Source: a virus. Taken from it: a DNA stretch of 64,000 nucleotides. The stretch is from IMG/VR virus record IMGVR_UViG_3300046787_000130, positions 1 to 64,000 of that record. One strand, written 5' to 3'. Below, one piece after another: positions 6,105 to 12,385 of the stretch. The notes under the pieces are model-generated. The model saw only the letters and a program-made list of their open reading frames with translations. It was not told the origin of the DNA and ran no database searches. Both the position numbers and the translations under genes were made by a program. The stretch's first letter is position 1. Each line of letters opens with the position of its first letter.

Positions 6105-6545
6105 ATGAACACTCCAAGTTTCATGTTTGATGGCGTCAACATCCTCCAGCGCGTGCGGGAGATGAGCGACAATGACCTGATTCAGGTCGCATACCGTCTC
6201 GCTGAGATGCACCCGCACATGTTCTGCCGTCTGCTGACGGAAGACATGACCGTGGAATACGTCATCAACAGCACGCTGTACGGCAGCATTCCGGTCAAAA
6301 TCAGCCGCAAGCAGATGGACACTCTGCGTGCTTTCGAGGCTGGTGACAAGGTTCGCGCCATCAAGTGGCTGCGTGAAACCTATGGCATCGGGCTCAAGGA
6401 AGCCAAGGATGTCGGCGAATGGCTGGTGCGTGAAGGGCATCTGCCACACAAGAATTGGATTGGTGAATACTCTGTCGCCAGTCCCAGTTTGGCTGATATC
6501 ATCTCTGAGCAGATAAAGCGCAACAATTCTTGGAAGGATTGTTAA
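6105..6545 (+). CDS. Protein with ribosomal L7/L12-like C-terminal domain
   Basis: The ATG at 6105 follows AAAGGGAAATTT. The product has 146 residues. Residues about 80-107 (KVRAIKWLRETYGIGLKEAK, then DVGEWL) match the factor-binding helix-turn-helix of ribosomal protein bL12, whose usual form is KxxVIKxVRxxTGLGLKEAKDLVE. The N-terminal part (about 1-75) is not L12-like and includes a short DNDLIQVAYRLAEMHP helix. In bL12 this region recruits translation GTPases. A phage version could engage elongation factors or simply reuse the fold; this is inference. It stands last in the operon, before promoter copy 3. Confidence 0.75.
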   Translation: MNTPSFMFDGVNILQRVREMSDNDLIQVAYRLAEMHPHMFCRLLTEDMTVEYVINSTLYGSIPVKISRKQMDTLRAFEAGDKVRAIKWLRETYGIGLKEAKDVGEWLVREGHLPHKNWIGEYSVASPSLADIISEQIKRNNSWKDC

Positions 6546-6603
6546 GTGATTGATTTAGCAAGTGTTTTTTGCGCTTGACTTTTCAGCTGAAGTACCATAT
6601 CAT
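6544..6603 (+). promoter_or_regulatory. Early promoter cassette, copy 3
   Basis: AAGTGATTGATTTAGCAAG begins at 6544, overlapping the preceding stop. TTGACT is at 6575-6580 and TATCAT at 6598-6603, with a 17-base spacer. A start near 6610 gives a leader of about 30 bases containing GAGG before the ATG at 6642. Confidence 0.65.
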
Positions 6604-6641
6604 ATATTTGTAGTTTGTAATTTGTTAGTGAGGTTTTAATT

Positions 6642-7082
6642 ATGTCTATGTACAAGACCCAGATGCTGGTTGAAGCATTTAAGAGTGCTGAGGGCAATTA
6701 CGTGTCCAAGGCTGATATCGCCAAGTTGATGGGGATTCAGGAGCAGTCCGTTGCTCCCTACATTCATGACCTGAAGCGGCTGAACCGCTGCGAGTTTGAG
6801 GCTCGCAAGACGGGGCGTGTCGTTGACGGTTGGGTGCTGACCAATCCTTCCAAGGCACTTAGCCTGAAGTTGACGCAGAGCGCAAAGGGCAGCAAGACTG
6901 TCGCCAAGCCTGCTAAGGCTGCCAAGGCTGCGAAGCCTGCCAAGGTCGCCAAGACCAAGACTGTCGTCAAGAGCAAGCCGCAGGCTGACTCTTTCGATGT
7001 TCCCACGCTTGACCGTGACCTTGACATCAGCGAAGTCACCGACCGTGAGTTGGATGACCTCAAGGCTCAGTTGGGACTCTAA
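6642..7082 (+). CDS. Winged-helix protein with histone H1-like Lys/Ala/Pro linker
   Basis: The product has 146 residues. The first ~70 look like a winged helix: VSKADIAKLMGIQEQSVAPY as helix-turn-helix, then IHDLKRLNRCEFEARKTGRV and a DGWVLTNP wing. Residues ~85-115 form a low-complexity Lys/Ala/Pro tract of H1 type. The tail is acidic (DRDLDISEVTDRELDDL). A DNA-binding regulator or chromatin-like protein is likely; the target is unknown. It has its own promoter (copy 3), so it is probably made early. It could act on host or phage promoters. Confidence 0.7.
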   Translation: MSMYKTQMLVEAFKSAEGNYVSKADIAKLMGIQEQSVAPYIHDLKRLNRCEFEARKTGRVVDGWVLTNPSKALSLKLTQSAKGSKTVAKPAKAAKAAKPAKVAKTKTVVKSKPQADSFDVPTLDRDLDISEVTDRELDDLKAQLGL

Positions 7083-7097
7083 TAGAGGAATATTATC

Positions 7098-7445
7098 ATG
7101 AATATGATTGAACAGATTGTCCGCGAAGAAATTCGCAACGTTATCGTCAGCATCGTTCGTTCGGAACTTGCTAAGGTTGCCGGCACTACTCCGGTTGTCG
7201 AACAGGAACAGACAAATGTTCGTCCGGGTCGGCAGCGCAGCAAGTTGACTGCCCGTCTTTCCGAGTTGCAGCCTGGCTGGAGTATCTCTGTCCCGGCACG
7301 CAGCAAGAAGCGTGCACGCAATTCTGTAGCGTATGCCACCAAGAAGTTTGGTATGCGTTTCAGCATGCTGCAGCACGGCAAGGGTTATCGTATCCTCTGC
7401 CTGCAGGGTATGAGTTCTGCTAATCTAGAGAAGGTTTTCGCTTAA
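7098..7445 (+). CDS. Unknown basic protein, 115 aa
   Basis: AGAGGAATATTATC precedes the ATG. An N-terminal amphipathic helix (IEQIVREEIRNVIVSIVRSE) is followed by a basic globular part rich in Arg, Lys and Ser. The segment RNSVAYATKKFGMRFSML is typical of small nucleic-acid-binding phage proteins. No named domain. It shares the transcript of the winged-helix gene, and its stop overlaps the next ATG (TAATG). Confidence 0.6.
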   Translation: MNMIEQIVREEIRNVIVSIVRSELAKVAGTTPVVEQEQTNVRPGRQRSKLTARLSELQPGWSISVPARSKKRARNSVAYATKKFGMRFSMLQHGKGYRILCLQGMSSANLEKVFA

Positions 7446-8002
7446 TGAATATCTTTTACCTTCACCATGACCCAGAACAGGCTGCGCAGTTCCACTGTGA
7501 CAAGCATGTTGTCAAGATGATTCTAGAGAGTGCTCAGTTGCTCTCCACGGCTCATCGTGTGCTTGACGGGGTCATGGTGCAAGGTAAGAGTGTTTCTGGT
7601 CTTAGAAATGTTAAGCGTTGGAGACTTGATAATGAGTTTGATTCTGTCTACTATTCCGCAAGTCATGTCAACCACCCATCTGCTGTTTGGGTACGGACTT
7701 CCAGCGAGCATTACAGTTGGCTCCATGATTTGTTCAAATATCTTCTAATCGAGTACACATTCAGGTACGGCAAGATTCACAAGTGCGAAGGGTTGCTGGA
7801 ACCACTCCGGCGGTTTCCCTCCAACCAACCTTATGCTCCATTCGTTGAGCCGCCACAATGCATGCCTGATGATTGCAAGAACATTCTCTCAAGCGTTATA
7901 GCATACCGCAATTATTACAAGATTCATAAGGCGAGTTTTGCTAAGTGGTCTGTGCGACCTACACCGTCCTGGTGGGACGCGAATTATCTGAAGGCTGCGT
8001 GA
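7445..8002 (+). CDS. Conserved phage protein with HCDKHVVKM motif
   Basis: The product has 185 residues starting MNIFYLHHDPEQAAQFHCDK. The opening HHDPEQAAQFHCDKHVVKMI, then AQLLSTAHRVLDG, HVNHPSAVWVR and EYTFRYGKIHK are constant features of a family found in many phages. The invariant His, Cys and Asp residues look like a metal or catalytic site, so an enzyme is likely, but the reaction is not known to me. The stop codon lies in the loop of the following terminator. Confidence 0.8.
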   Translation: MNIFYLHHDPEQAAQFHCDKHVVKMILESAQLLSTAHRVLDGVMVQGKSVSGLRNVKRWRLDNEFDSVYYSASHVNHPSAVWVRTSSEHYSWLHDLFKYLLIEYTFRYGKIHKCEGLLEPLRRFPSNQPYAPFVEPPQCMPDDCKNILSSVIAYRNYYKIHKASFAKWSVRPTPSWWDANYLKAA

Positions 8003-8014
8003 GCAGCCTTTTTT
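7991..8014 (+). terminator. Rho-independent terminator
   Basis: AAGGCTGC (7991-7998), loop GTGA, GCAGCCTT (8003-8010) and a T run to 8014. The loop's TGA is the stop codon of the preceding gene, so the hairpin includes the last codons. Confidence 0.85.
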
Positions 8015-8016
8015 AT

Positions 8017-8024
8017 TATAAATA
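8017..8024 (+). promoter_or_regulatory. T4-like late promoter motif TATAAATA
   Basis: A perfect TATAAATA follows the terminator. In T4 the start lies about 6 bases after this octamer, here at or near base 8030, the A of the next ATG. The AAGGA between the two is close to that ATG, so the mRNA may be leaderless or the promoter little used. Confidence 0.55.
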
Positions 8025-8029
8025 AGGAA

Positions 8030-8629
8030 ATGGAAACATTCAAGTCATTCATACTAGAGCAATCTGCTCCACACTTGTTTATCTGGGATATAGATGAAAC
8101 TCTATTCCAGACCAAAGCCCGTATTCATGTTGTTAAGAATGGAAAGCGCATCAAGAGTCTTTCAAATACTGAATACAACACATACAAGTTCAAAAATGGC
8201 GAGCAGCCTGATTTTAGCGAATTTCGCAGTGCAGATATCTTTCATGATACCAGCGTTCCAATCATGCCAGTAATGCGTATTGCCGCTAAGTTGCTACAAT
8301 CAACTCTAAACAATCCAGGCTCCAAAATGATTGTTGTCACGGCTCGTGGCGACTTTGATGACAAGCAACTCTTCCTCAAGACATTTGAAAAGTACGGTTT
8401 GGATATGAAGAATGTCTATGTTGAGCGTTCAGGCAAACTGAATCTGCCAACTGCTGAGGGCAAGCGAGTTACTATTAAAAAGTACCTAGATAAAGGCGGG
8501 TACAAATTTGCTACCCTGTTTGATGATGCAGACGTCAACCTGCAGATGTTTAAGGGACTATCAAAAGAATACCCTGACATCAAATTTACGGCTTACAAAG
8601 CCCATCATGGTACTCTAACAAAGGTGTGA
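8030..8629 (+). CDS. HAD-superfamily phosphatase-like protein
   Basis: The product has 199 residues. IWDIDETLF carries motif I (Asp20, Asp22), IVVTARGDFDD carries motif II, VTIKKYL may provide the motif III lysine and ATLFDDADVNL carries motif IV. The fold is that of HAD phosphohydrolases such as polynucleotide 3'-phosphatases and nucleotidases. The substrate is unknown; DNA or RNA end repair is one possibility in a T4-like phage. The N terminus METFKSFILEQ resembles a short F-K-x-F-x-x-E tag seen on several T4-like phage proteins. Next come an FmdB-like protein and PhoH. Confidence 0.82.
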   Translation: METFKSFILEQSAPHLFIWDIDETLFQTKARIHVVKNGKRIKSLSNTEYNTYKFKNGEQPDFSEFRSADIFHDTSVPIMPVMRIAAKLLQSTLNNPGSKMIVVTARGDFDDKQLFLKTFEKYGLDMKNVYVERSGKLNLPTAEGKRVTIKKYLDKGGYKFATLFDDADVNLQMFKGLSKEYPDIKFTAYKAHHGTLTKV

Positions 8630-8630
8630 T

Positions 8631-8975
8631 ATGCCGAGTTATAATTTTCGTAATACTGAAACTGGTGAAGTGACTGAGGAATGGATGTCTATTTCGCAAA
8701 GGGAGGAATTCCTGAAAGCAAATAAGAATCTTGAGCCATACATTGACTCTCCTGCTGTTTTTTCCTATAGTACCATAGGAGATTCTCTTGGCGCAAGAAC
8801 CGATAATACATGGAAGGAGGTAATGTCTAAGATTGCTGAAGCCCATCCTGTTAGTGAACTCGCAAAACGCCATAGCACAAACAAATCAATCAAGCGCATT
8901 CAATCTGAACAGGCACTTGCGAAGTACCGCACCAAACAGGCTCAACTACAAAAAGACAAACAACAGAAACGGTGA
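8631..8975 (+). CDS. FmdB-like small protein without zinc cysteines
   Basis: The product has 114 residues. It begins MPSYNFRNTETGEV, like the phage family related to FmdB zinc-ribbon regulators (MPxYxFR), but it contains no cysteine, so the ribbon is absent. The middle has SISQREEFLKANKNLEPYI, and the C-terminal third is a long charged helix (LAKYRTKQAQLQKDKQQKR). It starts 1 base after the HAD gene's stop. Role unknown; the conserved position before phoH suggests the same transcript. Confidence 0.7.
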   Translation: MPSYNFRNTETGEVTEEWMSISQREEFLKANKNLEPYIDSPAVFSYSTIGDSLGARTDNTWKEVMSKIAEAHPVSELAKRHSTNKSIKRIQSEQALAKYRTKQAQLQKDKQQKR

Positions 8976-8978
8976 CAC

Positions 8979-9737
8979 GTGTCTACTAAAAGAAAAACCG
9001 CTAACTCATCACAAAACATAGAATCAACCGTCATTGTAGAGGAAAAGAAACTCTCTCGTCTTAAGCCTTCAGAACTTCAATTATTTGAACCCCTAACAGA
9101 AAATCAAGGTAAATTTTTCGATGCTTATGCCCGTGGTGATTATTTCATTATGCTTACTGGTTCAGCTGGTACTGGCAAATCTTTTATTGCATGCTACAAA
9201 GCCATCCAAGAAGTATACGACAAGACTAGTTCTTTTAAGCGGGTTGTTATTGTACGCTCTGCTGTTCAGTCTCGTGACGTGGGTTTTACTCCTGGCTCTC
9301 TAGAAGACAAGATGAGCCTGTATGAGCAACCTTATATGCAAATCTATCATACATTGTTCAATCGCAGAGATGCCTATGAAGCCCTAAAAGAATCCGGCAA
9401 GATTGAATTTGTTTCCACCAGTTTCATTCGTGGCTGTACATTTGACGATTCAATTGTAATCGTAGATGAATGTCAGAACATGAACTGGGAAGAACTCTCC
9501 ACCATCATCACTCGCGTTGGTAATCGTTCCAAGATTATCTTCTGTGGGGACTACAAGCAATCTGACTTGTACAGAAAGAAGGGTGATATGTCTGGTCTGA
9601 ACAAGTTTCACAATGTTGCCAAGACCATGCCATCCTTCACTAATGTAGAATTCAGTACAGATGACATTGTCCGTAGCAGTCTTGTAAAGGATTTCTTGAT
9701 TGCTGTAGAGAAGTATGAATTGTCGAACAATACTTGA
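8979..9737 (+). CDS. phoH: PhoH-like ATPase
   Basis: GTG at 8979, three bases after the previous stop, gives 252 residues. Walker A is GSAGTGKS (61-68), Walker B is IVIVDECQN (about 159-167), and GDYKQSDL serves as sensor. This is the ATPase core of the PhoH family, related to superfamily 1 helicases, without the KH-type C terminus. PhoH is frequent in phages of aquatic bacteria; it has been linked to phosphate starvation and to RNA handling, but its role is unproved. A sigma70 promoter overlaps its last codons. Confidence 0.9.
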   Translation: MSTKRKTANSSQNIESTVIVEEKKLSRLKPSELQLFEPLTENQGKFFDAYARGDYFIMLTGSAGTGKSFIACYKAIQEVYDKTSSFKRVVIVRSAVQSRDVGFTPGSLEDKMSLYEQPYMQIYHTLFNRRDAYEALKESGKIEFVSTSFIRGCTFDDSIVIVDECQNMNWEELSTIITRVGNRSKIIFCGDYKQSDLYRKKGDMSGLNKFHNVAKTMPSFTNVEFSTDDIVRSSLVKDFLIAVEKYELSNNT

Positions 9738-9762
9738 CTTTACAGCTGTACCCCAGTATAAT
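9734..9762 (+). promoter_or_regulatory. Consensus sigma70 promoter
   Basis: TTGACT (9734-9739), 17 bases, TATAAT (9757-9762). Start expected near 9769. The leader has AAAGGT before the GTG at 9796. The TTGACTTTACA opening is shared with the promoter at 3642. Confidence 0.8.
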
Positions 9763-9795
9763 AAGTATGTCGGCTTTGAAATAAAGGTATATTAA

Positions 9796-10494
9796 GTGTT
9801 ACTAGAAGAAGTTAAGTTTAATCACATCAGTCATTCTCTCCCTACTCTGGTCAGGGAACAGTCTGATGGTACTCGTTACTATGTTACAGAGGATGGTAAG
9901 AAGTACCCATCTGTCACTACTGTACTAGCCGACTATGGCAAGGAAGGTATCATGGCTTGGCGTAAGCGGGTTGGTGAAGAGAAAGCCAATCAGATTTCTC
10001 GTCAGGCTACTACTCGCGGTACTTCTGTGCACAAACTGGTTGAGAATTACCTAAGTAATAAGCCTGTTTATGAGAATGAAGAGGTCATGCCAACTGCTAA
10101 GTCTGTGTTTGTTGCCATGAAGAAGACTCTAGATAAGATAAATAATATTCACTGTCTGGAGTCTTTTTTGTTCTCTCATGAACTAGGGTTGGCTGGACAG
10201 GTAGACTGTATTGCCGAGTTTGATGGGGTTCTTTCTGTCATTGACTTTAAGACTTCCAAGCGTATGAAGAAGAAGGCTGACATTGCTAACTACTTCATGC
10301 AGACTTCAGCCTATGCTCAGATGTTTGAAGAGCGTACTGGGTTGAAGATTGAACAGTCTGTTATTATTATTGGAGGGGATTTTGCGCCATTTCCCCAAGT
10401 GATGAAAGAGAATCCAATGACGCATCGCGAAGAATTAATTTCATACATCAAGGCGTATAAGGAGAAACAATGGAATACGTTATCGCAGGTTTAA
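9796..10494 (+). CDS. PD-(D/E)XK nuclease (Cas4/MGME1-type exonuclease)
   Basis: GTG start at 9796 with AAAGGT upstream; 232 residues. YPSVTTVLADYG and RGTSVHKLVENYL at the front, ELGLAGQVDCIAEF (about 129-142), then VIDFKTSKR (about 147-155) and YFMQTSAYAQMFEERTG form the PD-(D/E)XK core: the Glu/Asp pair, D-x-K and the Q..AY motif IV. In phages this type is a 5'-3' or ssDNA exonuclease used in recombination or nucleotide recycling. No RecB helicase partner is seen. The last 25 bases overlap the next small gene. Confidence 0.88.
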   Translation: MLLEEVKFNHISHSLPTLVREQSDGTRYYVTEDGKKYPSVTTVLADYGKEGIMAWRKRVGEEKANQISRQATTRGTSVHKLVENYLSNKPVYENEEVMPTAKSVFVAMKKTLDKINNIHCLESFLFSHELGLAGQVDCIAEFDGVLSVIDFKTSKRMKKKADIANYFMQTSAYAQMFEERTGLKIEQSVIIIGGDFAPFPQVMKENPMTHREELISYIKAYKEKQWNTLSQV

Positions 10495-10628
10495 TCGCTC
10501 TAGTCTTTGTCGGCTTTATTGCTTGGCGAGTCTATTGGAACAAGAAGAATGCACCAGCATACCCACGTCTAGAGAAAGACACTAGTGGCGGCAATGCTAG
10601 TGGAAACGGCGACATCAACGTTCGTTAA
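10470..10628 (+). CDS. Small single-span membrane protein, 52 aa
   Basis: The ATG at 10470 lies within the exonuclease gene, 5 bases after AAGGAG, an excellent ribosome site. The 52-residue frame begins with a hydrophobic helix (YVIAGLIALVFVGFIAW), then a basic stop-transfer RVYWNKKN and a Gly/Asn-rich soluble tail. The topology is probably N-out or N-in with one span. It is adjacent to a secreted protein gene and upstream of the lysis genes, so a role in the envelope or lysis is possible. Confidence 0.65.
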   Translation: MEYVIAGLIALVFVGFIAWRVYWNKKNAPAYPRLEKDTSGGNASGNGDINVR

Positions 10629-10636
10629 GGCATAAT

Positions 10637-11014
10637 ATGAAAAACATTTTAATTATCTGTACTGCAATTGCTCTATTGTTTTCCGGTAGCGCATTAGCAG
10701 ACCGTCGTCACGGTGAACACCACCGTCGCGACAATCATCATGAAAGGGATAATCGCAGCCATCGTGGTGCTTGGATTGCTGGTGCTGCTGTTGTTGGCGG
10801 ATTGATTGGATACGCTATCGCAGATAGCAAGTCCCCTCAAGAACGTCGTAGCAACATTAAGGCATATTGCGAGAATCGTGTTCCTGAACGATACGCACAC
10901 AGCAAGCGTTTGACTACTCAGTGGGTCAAGGGTTGCATGCTCCGTGTTGAGGAAGAACTTGACGCGAAGGCAGAAGAAGCGTATAATGAGGGATATAGCA
11001 GTGGACATCCGTGA
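10637..11014 (+). CDS. Secreted His/Arg-rich protein with glycine-zipper segment
   Basis: The product has 125 residues. The N terminus is a classical Sec signal peptide (MKNILIICTAIALLFSGSALA, cut probably after ALA at 21). A His/Arg-rich segment of ~20 residues follows, then a glycine-zipper-like helix (IAGAAVVGGLIGYAIA), and the C-terminal part has two cysteines (AYCENRV, VKGCMLRV) that could bridge in the periplasm. Such glycine-zipper proteins sit in or near the outer membrane. For a phage this fits superinfection exclusion or lysis, but neither is shown. Confidence 0.68.
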   Translation: MKNILIICTAIALLFSGSALADRRHGEHHRRDNHHERDNRSHRGAWIAGAAVVGGLIGYAIADSKSPQERRSNIKAYCENRVPERYAHSKRLTTQWVKGCMLRVEEELDAKAEEAYNEGYSSGHP

Positions 11015-11246
11015 AACTTTAAAGTCTATTCCCGTTGATAAGGCATTTCACTTTATTGGCGGTTGGGCACTTGTTGCTACATTGTATCCATACTTCCCAG
11101 TATTCTCTTTCATTGCAGTAATTGCGGTTGCTGCTTGGAAGGAATGGGATGATGGCAATGGTCACGGAACCCGAGACTTTTGGGATTTCCTAGTGACTGT
11201 TGGCGGTGGTGCTGGTGCAGCACTAGTGCATACAATTTTGAATTAA
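10986..11246 (+). CDS. Small integral membrane protein, 86 aa
   Basis: ATG 10986, inside the end of the preceding gene, gives MRDIAVDIRETLKSIPVDKA. A hydrophobic hairpin (WALVATLYPYFPVFSFIAVIAV), then AAWKEWDDGNGHGTRDFWDFLVT and a final Gly/Ala helix follow. The arrangement of His after DKA, KEWxD and DFWDF resembles small bacterial membrane proteins of the YfiM/DUF2279 kind (HF...KExxD...DxxD), which is a family resemblance rather than an assignment. It ends directly before the tmRNA acceptor piece. Confidence 0.65.
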   Translation: MRDIAVDIRETLKSIPVDKAFHFIGGWALVATLYPYFPVFSFIAVIAVAAWKEWDDGNGHGTRDFWDFLVTVGGGAGAALVHTILN

Positions 11247-11541
11247 TGGTAGTAAACCTTTAACTAAAGGCATCTTGGACGGGGGTGCGATTCCCCCCAT
11301 CTCCACCAAACAACAGAACCCCCAACGCCTCTCATCGATGCGCACCATGGGGGTCACTTTGGGGATGACCAGTTTCGACAGGGTGAGTAATAACCTAGAG
11401 GCTACCAGTGAGGCGACTGACTTAATCAGCGCAAAAAAAGTAAATGCAAACGATAGCAATTACGAAATGAGAATCGCCGCCTAATAACGGTATGACTCTC
11501 GGGGTGTTTGGCGGTTTGACCTGGCAACAGAATCAAACCGC
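11247..11541 (+). ncRNA. ssrA: Circularly permuted (two-piece) tmRNA
   Basis: The 3' acceptor half comes first. A T arm GGGGG (11281-11285), 7-base loop TGCGATT and CCCCC (11293-11297) lead into CATCTCC, A and an encoded CCA (11306-11308). After a 52-base spacer the 5' half begins GGGGATG (11361-11367), then AGTTTCGAC. GGGGATG pairs with CATCTCC over 7 bp, with G-U as the third pair, the alanine identity element. AGGGTG (11380-11385) pairs with CATCTT (11271-11276), and CTACC (11402-11406) with GGTAG (11248-11252), giving the P2 helix. After an A-rich run, GCA at 11446 opens a tag frame reading ANDSNYEMRIAA and ends TAATAA (11482-11487). A perfect 9-bp hairpin (11511-11519/11533-11541) closes the coding piece. 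tmRNA rescues stalled ribosomes. Confidence 0.9.
11309..11360 (+). other. Intervening segment between tmRNA pieces
   Basis: These 52 bases separate the CCA of the acceptor piece from the GGGG of the coding piece and would be removed in maturation. CCCCC (11319-11323) and GGGGG (11349-11353) can pair across it, bringing the two cut sites together, as in other permuted tmRNA precursors. Confidence 0.6.
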
Positions 11542-11566
11542 TACTTTTCAACTACAGAGAGAAAGA

Positions 11567-11776
11567 ATGGATAATCAAAAGTTAGTAGCATACGCGCAGG
11601 TTGGATTGAGCGCACTATTCATTATTGGTTATTTCACTATTCTCATGATGTTCCTTACTGGGAATGTTTCTGTTTCCTTAGAGTGGAAAGACACCATTGC
11701 TGCATTGTTTGGTGTCGTTACTGCGGGCGTTGGAGTCATTCTAGCATACTGGTTCGCTAGACAACGCCCTGCCTAA
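11567..11776 (+). CDS. Holin-like membrane protein, 69 aa
   Basis: ATG 11567 (MDNQKLVAYAQVG) is chosen; the frame is open further upstream, but that part is the tmRNA coding piece. Two hydrophobic helices (VGLSALFIIGYFTILMMFLT and IAALFGVVTAGVGVILAYWF) are joined by a short SVSLEWKD turn, with a basic ARQRPA end. This class II holin-like topology, followed 12 bases later by a cell-wall hydrolase, indicates a lysis cassette. No holin family is matched by sequence, so the call rests on topology and context. Confidence 0.65.
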   Translation: MDNQKLVAYAQVGLSALFIIGYFTILMMFLTGNVSVSLEWKDTIAALFGVVTAGVGVILAYWFARQRPA

Positions 11777-11788
11777 CTGAGGTATATT

Positions 11789-12382
11789 ATGAAGTCTGTT
11801 GCGTTAAACGCACTTGATATGGTGCGTATGTGTGTCTTTTTGTTTATTTTTTCAGGCATGTTATTCTTTGCCAATGAGTTGTACCAAGCCAAGGTTCGAT
11901 ATGATAACCTTGAATATGAATTGTACAACAATCAAAAATCAGCCGATGAAATCATTCATGACTTGCGCAAGAAGTTGTCTCATGTTGATTTTGTGCGTAC
12001 AGAAACTGAATGCCTAGCCAAGAACATTTACTTTGAAGCAAATACAGAATCAGTAGAAGGTAAGTTGGCTGTTGCCACTGTAACTATGAATCGGGTTCAA
12101 AGTCGCATCTTCCCTCGTACTGTTTGCGGAGTTGTTCTTGATAGAAGTAGCAGAGGTTGTCAATTCTCTTGGGTATGTGATGGCAAGACTGATATCGTGC
12201 GTGACCGGCGCGGATATTTTGAATCGGTAAAAATTGCCGAAGAAGTTTTGCTTTCCAACAAACGTTCGCGTATAATAACCTCTGATGTTCTCTATTACCA
12301 TGCTGACTATGTTGAGCCAACGTGGGCTAAGACTATGAAGTTGTTTACAAAAATTGGTGCTCACCTATTCTATAGGAAATAA
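11789..12382 (+). CDS. SleB-type cell-wall hydrolase (endolysin) with N-terminal membrane anchor
   Basis: TGAGGTATATT precedes the ATG. The product has 197 residues. Residues ~12-30 (RMCVFLFIFSGMLFFANEL) form a membrane anchor or signal-arrest segment, ~31-65 a linker helix, and ~73-195 the Hydrolase_2/SleB fold. ECLAKNIYFEANTE holds the conserved catalytic Glu region, CQFSWVCDG is the usual Q-F-S-W core, and YYHADYVEPTWAK is the signature near the end. SleB-family enzymes cleave peptidoglycan glycan strands. A hydrolase held in the inner membrane and then released is a known endolysin strategy; the holin-like gene just before supports this. Confidence 0.87.
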   Translation: MKSVALNALDMVRMCVFLFIFSGMLFFANELYQAKVRYDNLEYELYNNQKSADEIIHDLRKKLSHVDFVRTETECLAKNIYFEANTESVEGKLAVATVTMNRVQSRIFPRTVCGVVLDRSSRGCQFSWVCDGKTDIVRDRRGYFESVKIAEEVLLSNKRSRIITSDVLYYHADYVEPTWAKTMKLFTKIGAHLFYRK

Positions 12383-12385
12383 ATT

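Noticed and set aside
10137-10144. GATAAATA inside the exonuclease gene
   Set aside because: It is not near a gene start; treated as chance.
11275-11484. 69-codon ORF across the tmRNA
   Set aside because: It spans the T arm, spacer and tag region. The RNA structure and tag explain the sequence; only the last 12 codons coincide with the tag frame.
11492-11566. Upstream extension of the holin-like ORF
   Set aside because: This segment is the 3' part of the tmRNA coding piece with its hairpin; ATG 11567 gives a normal membrane protein start.
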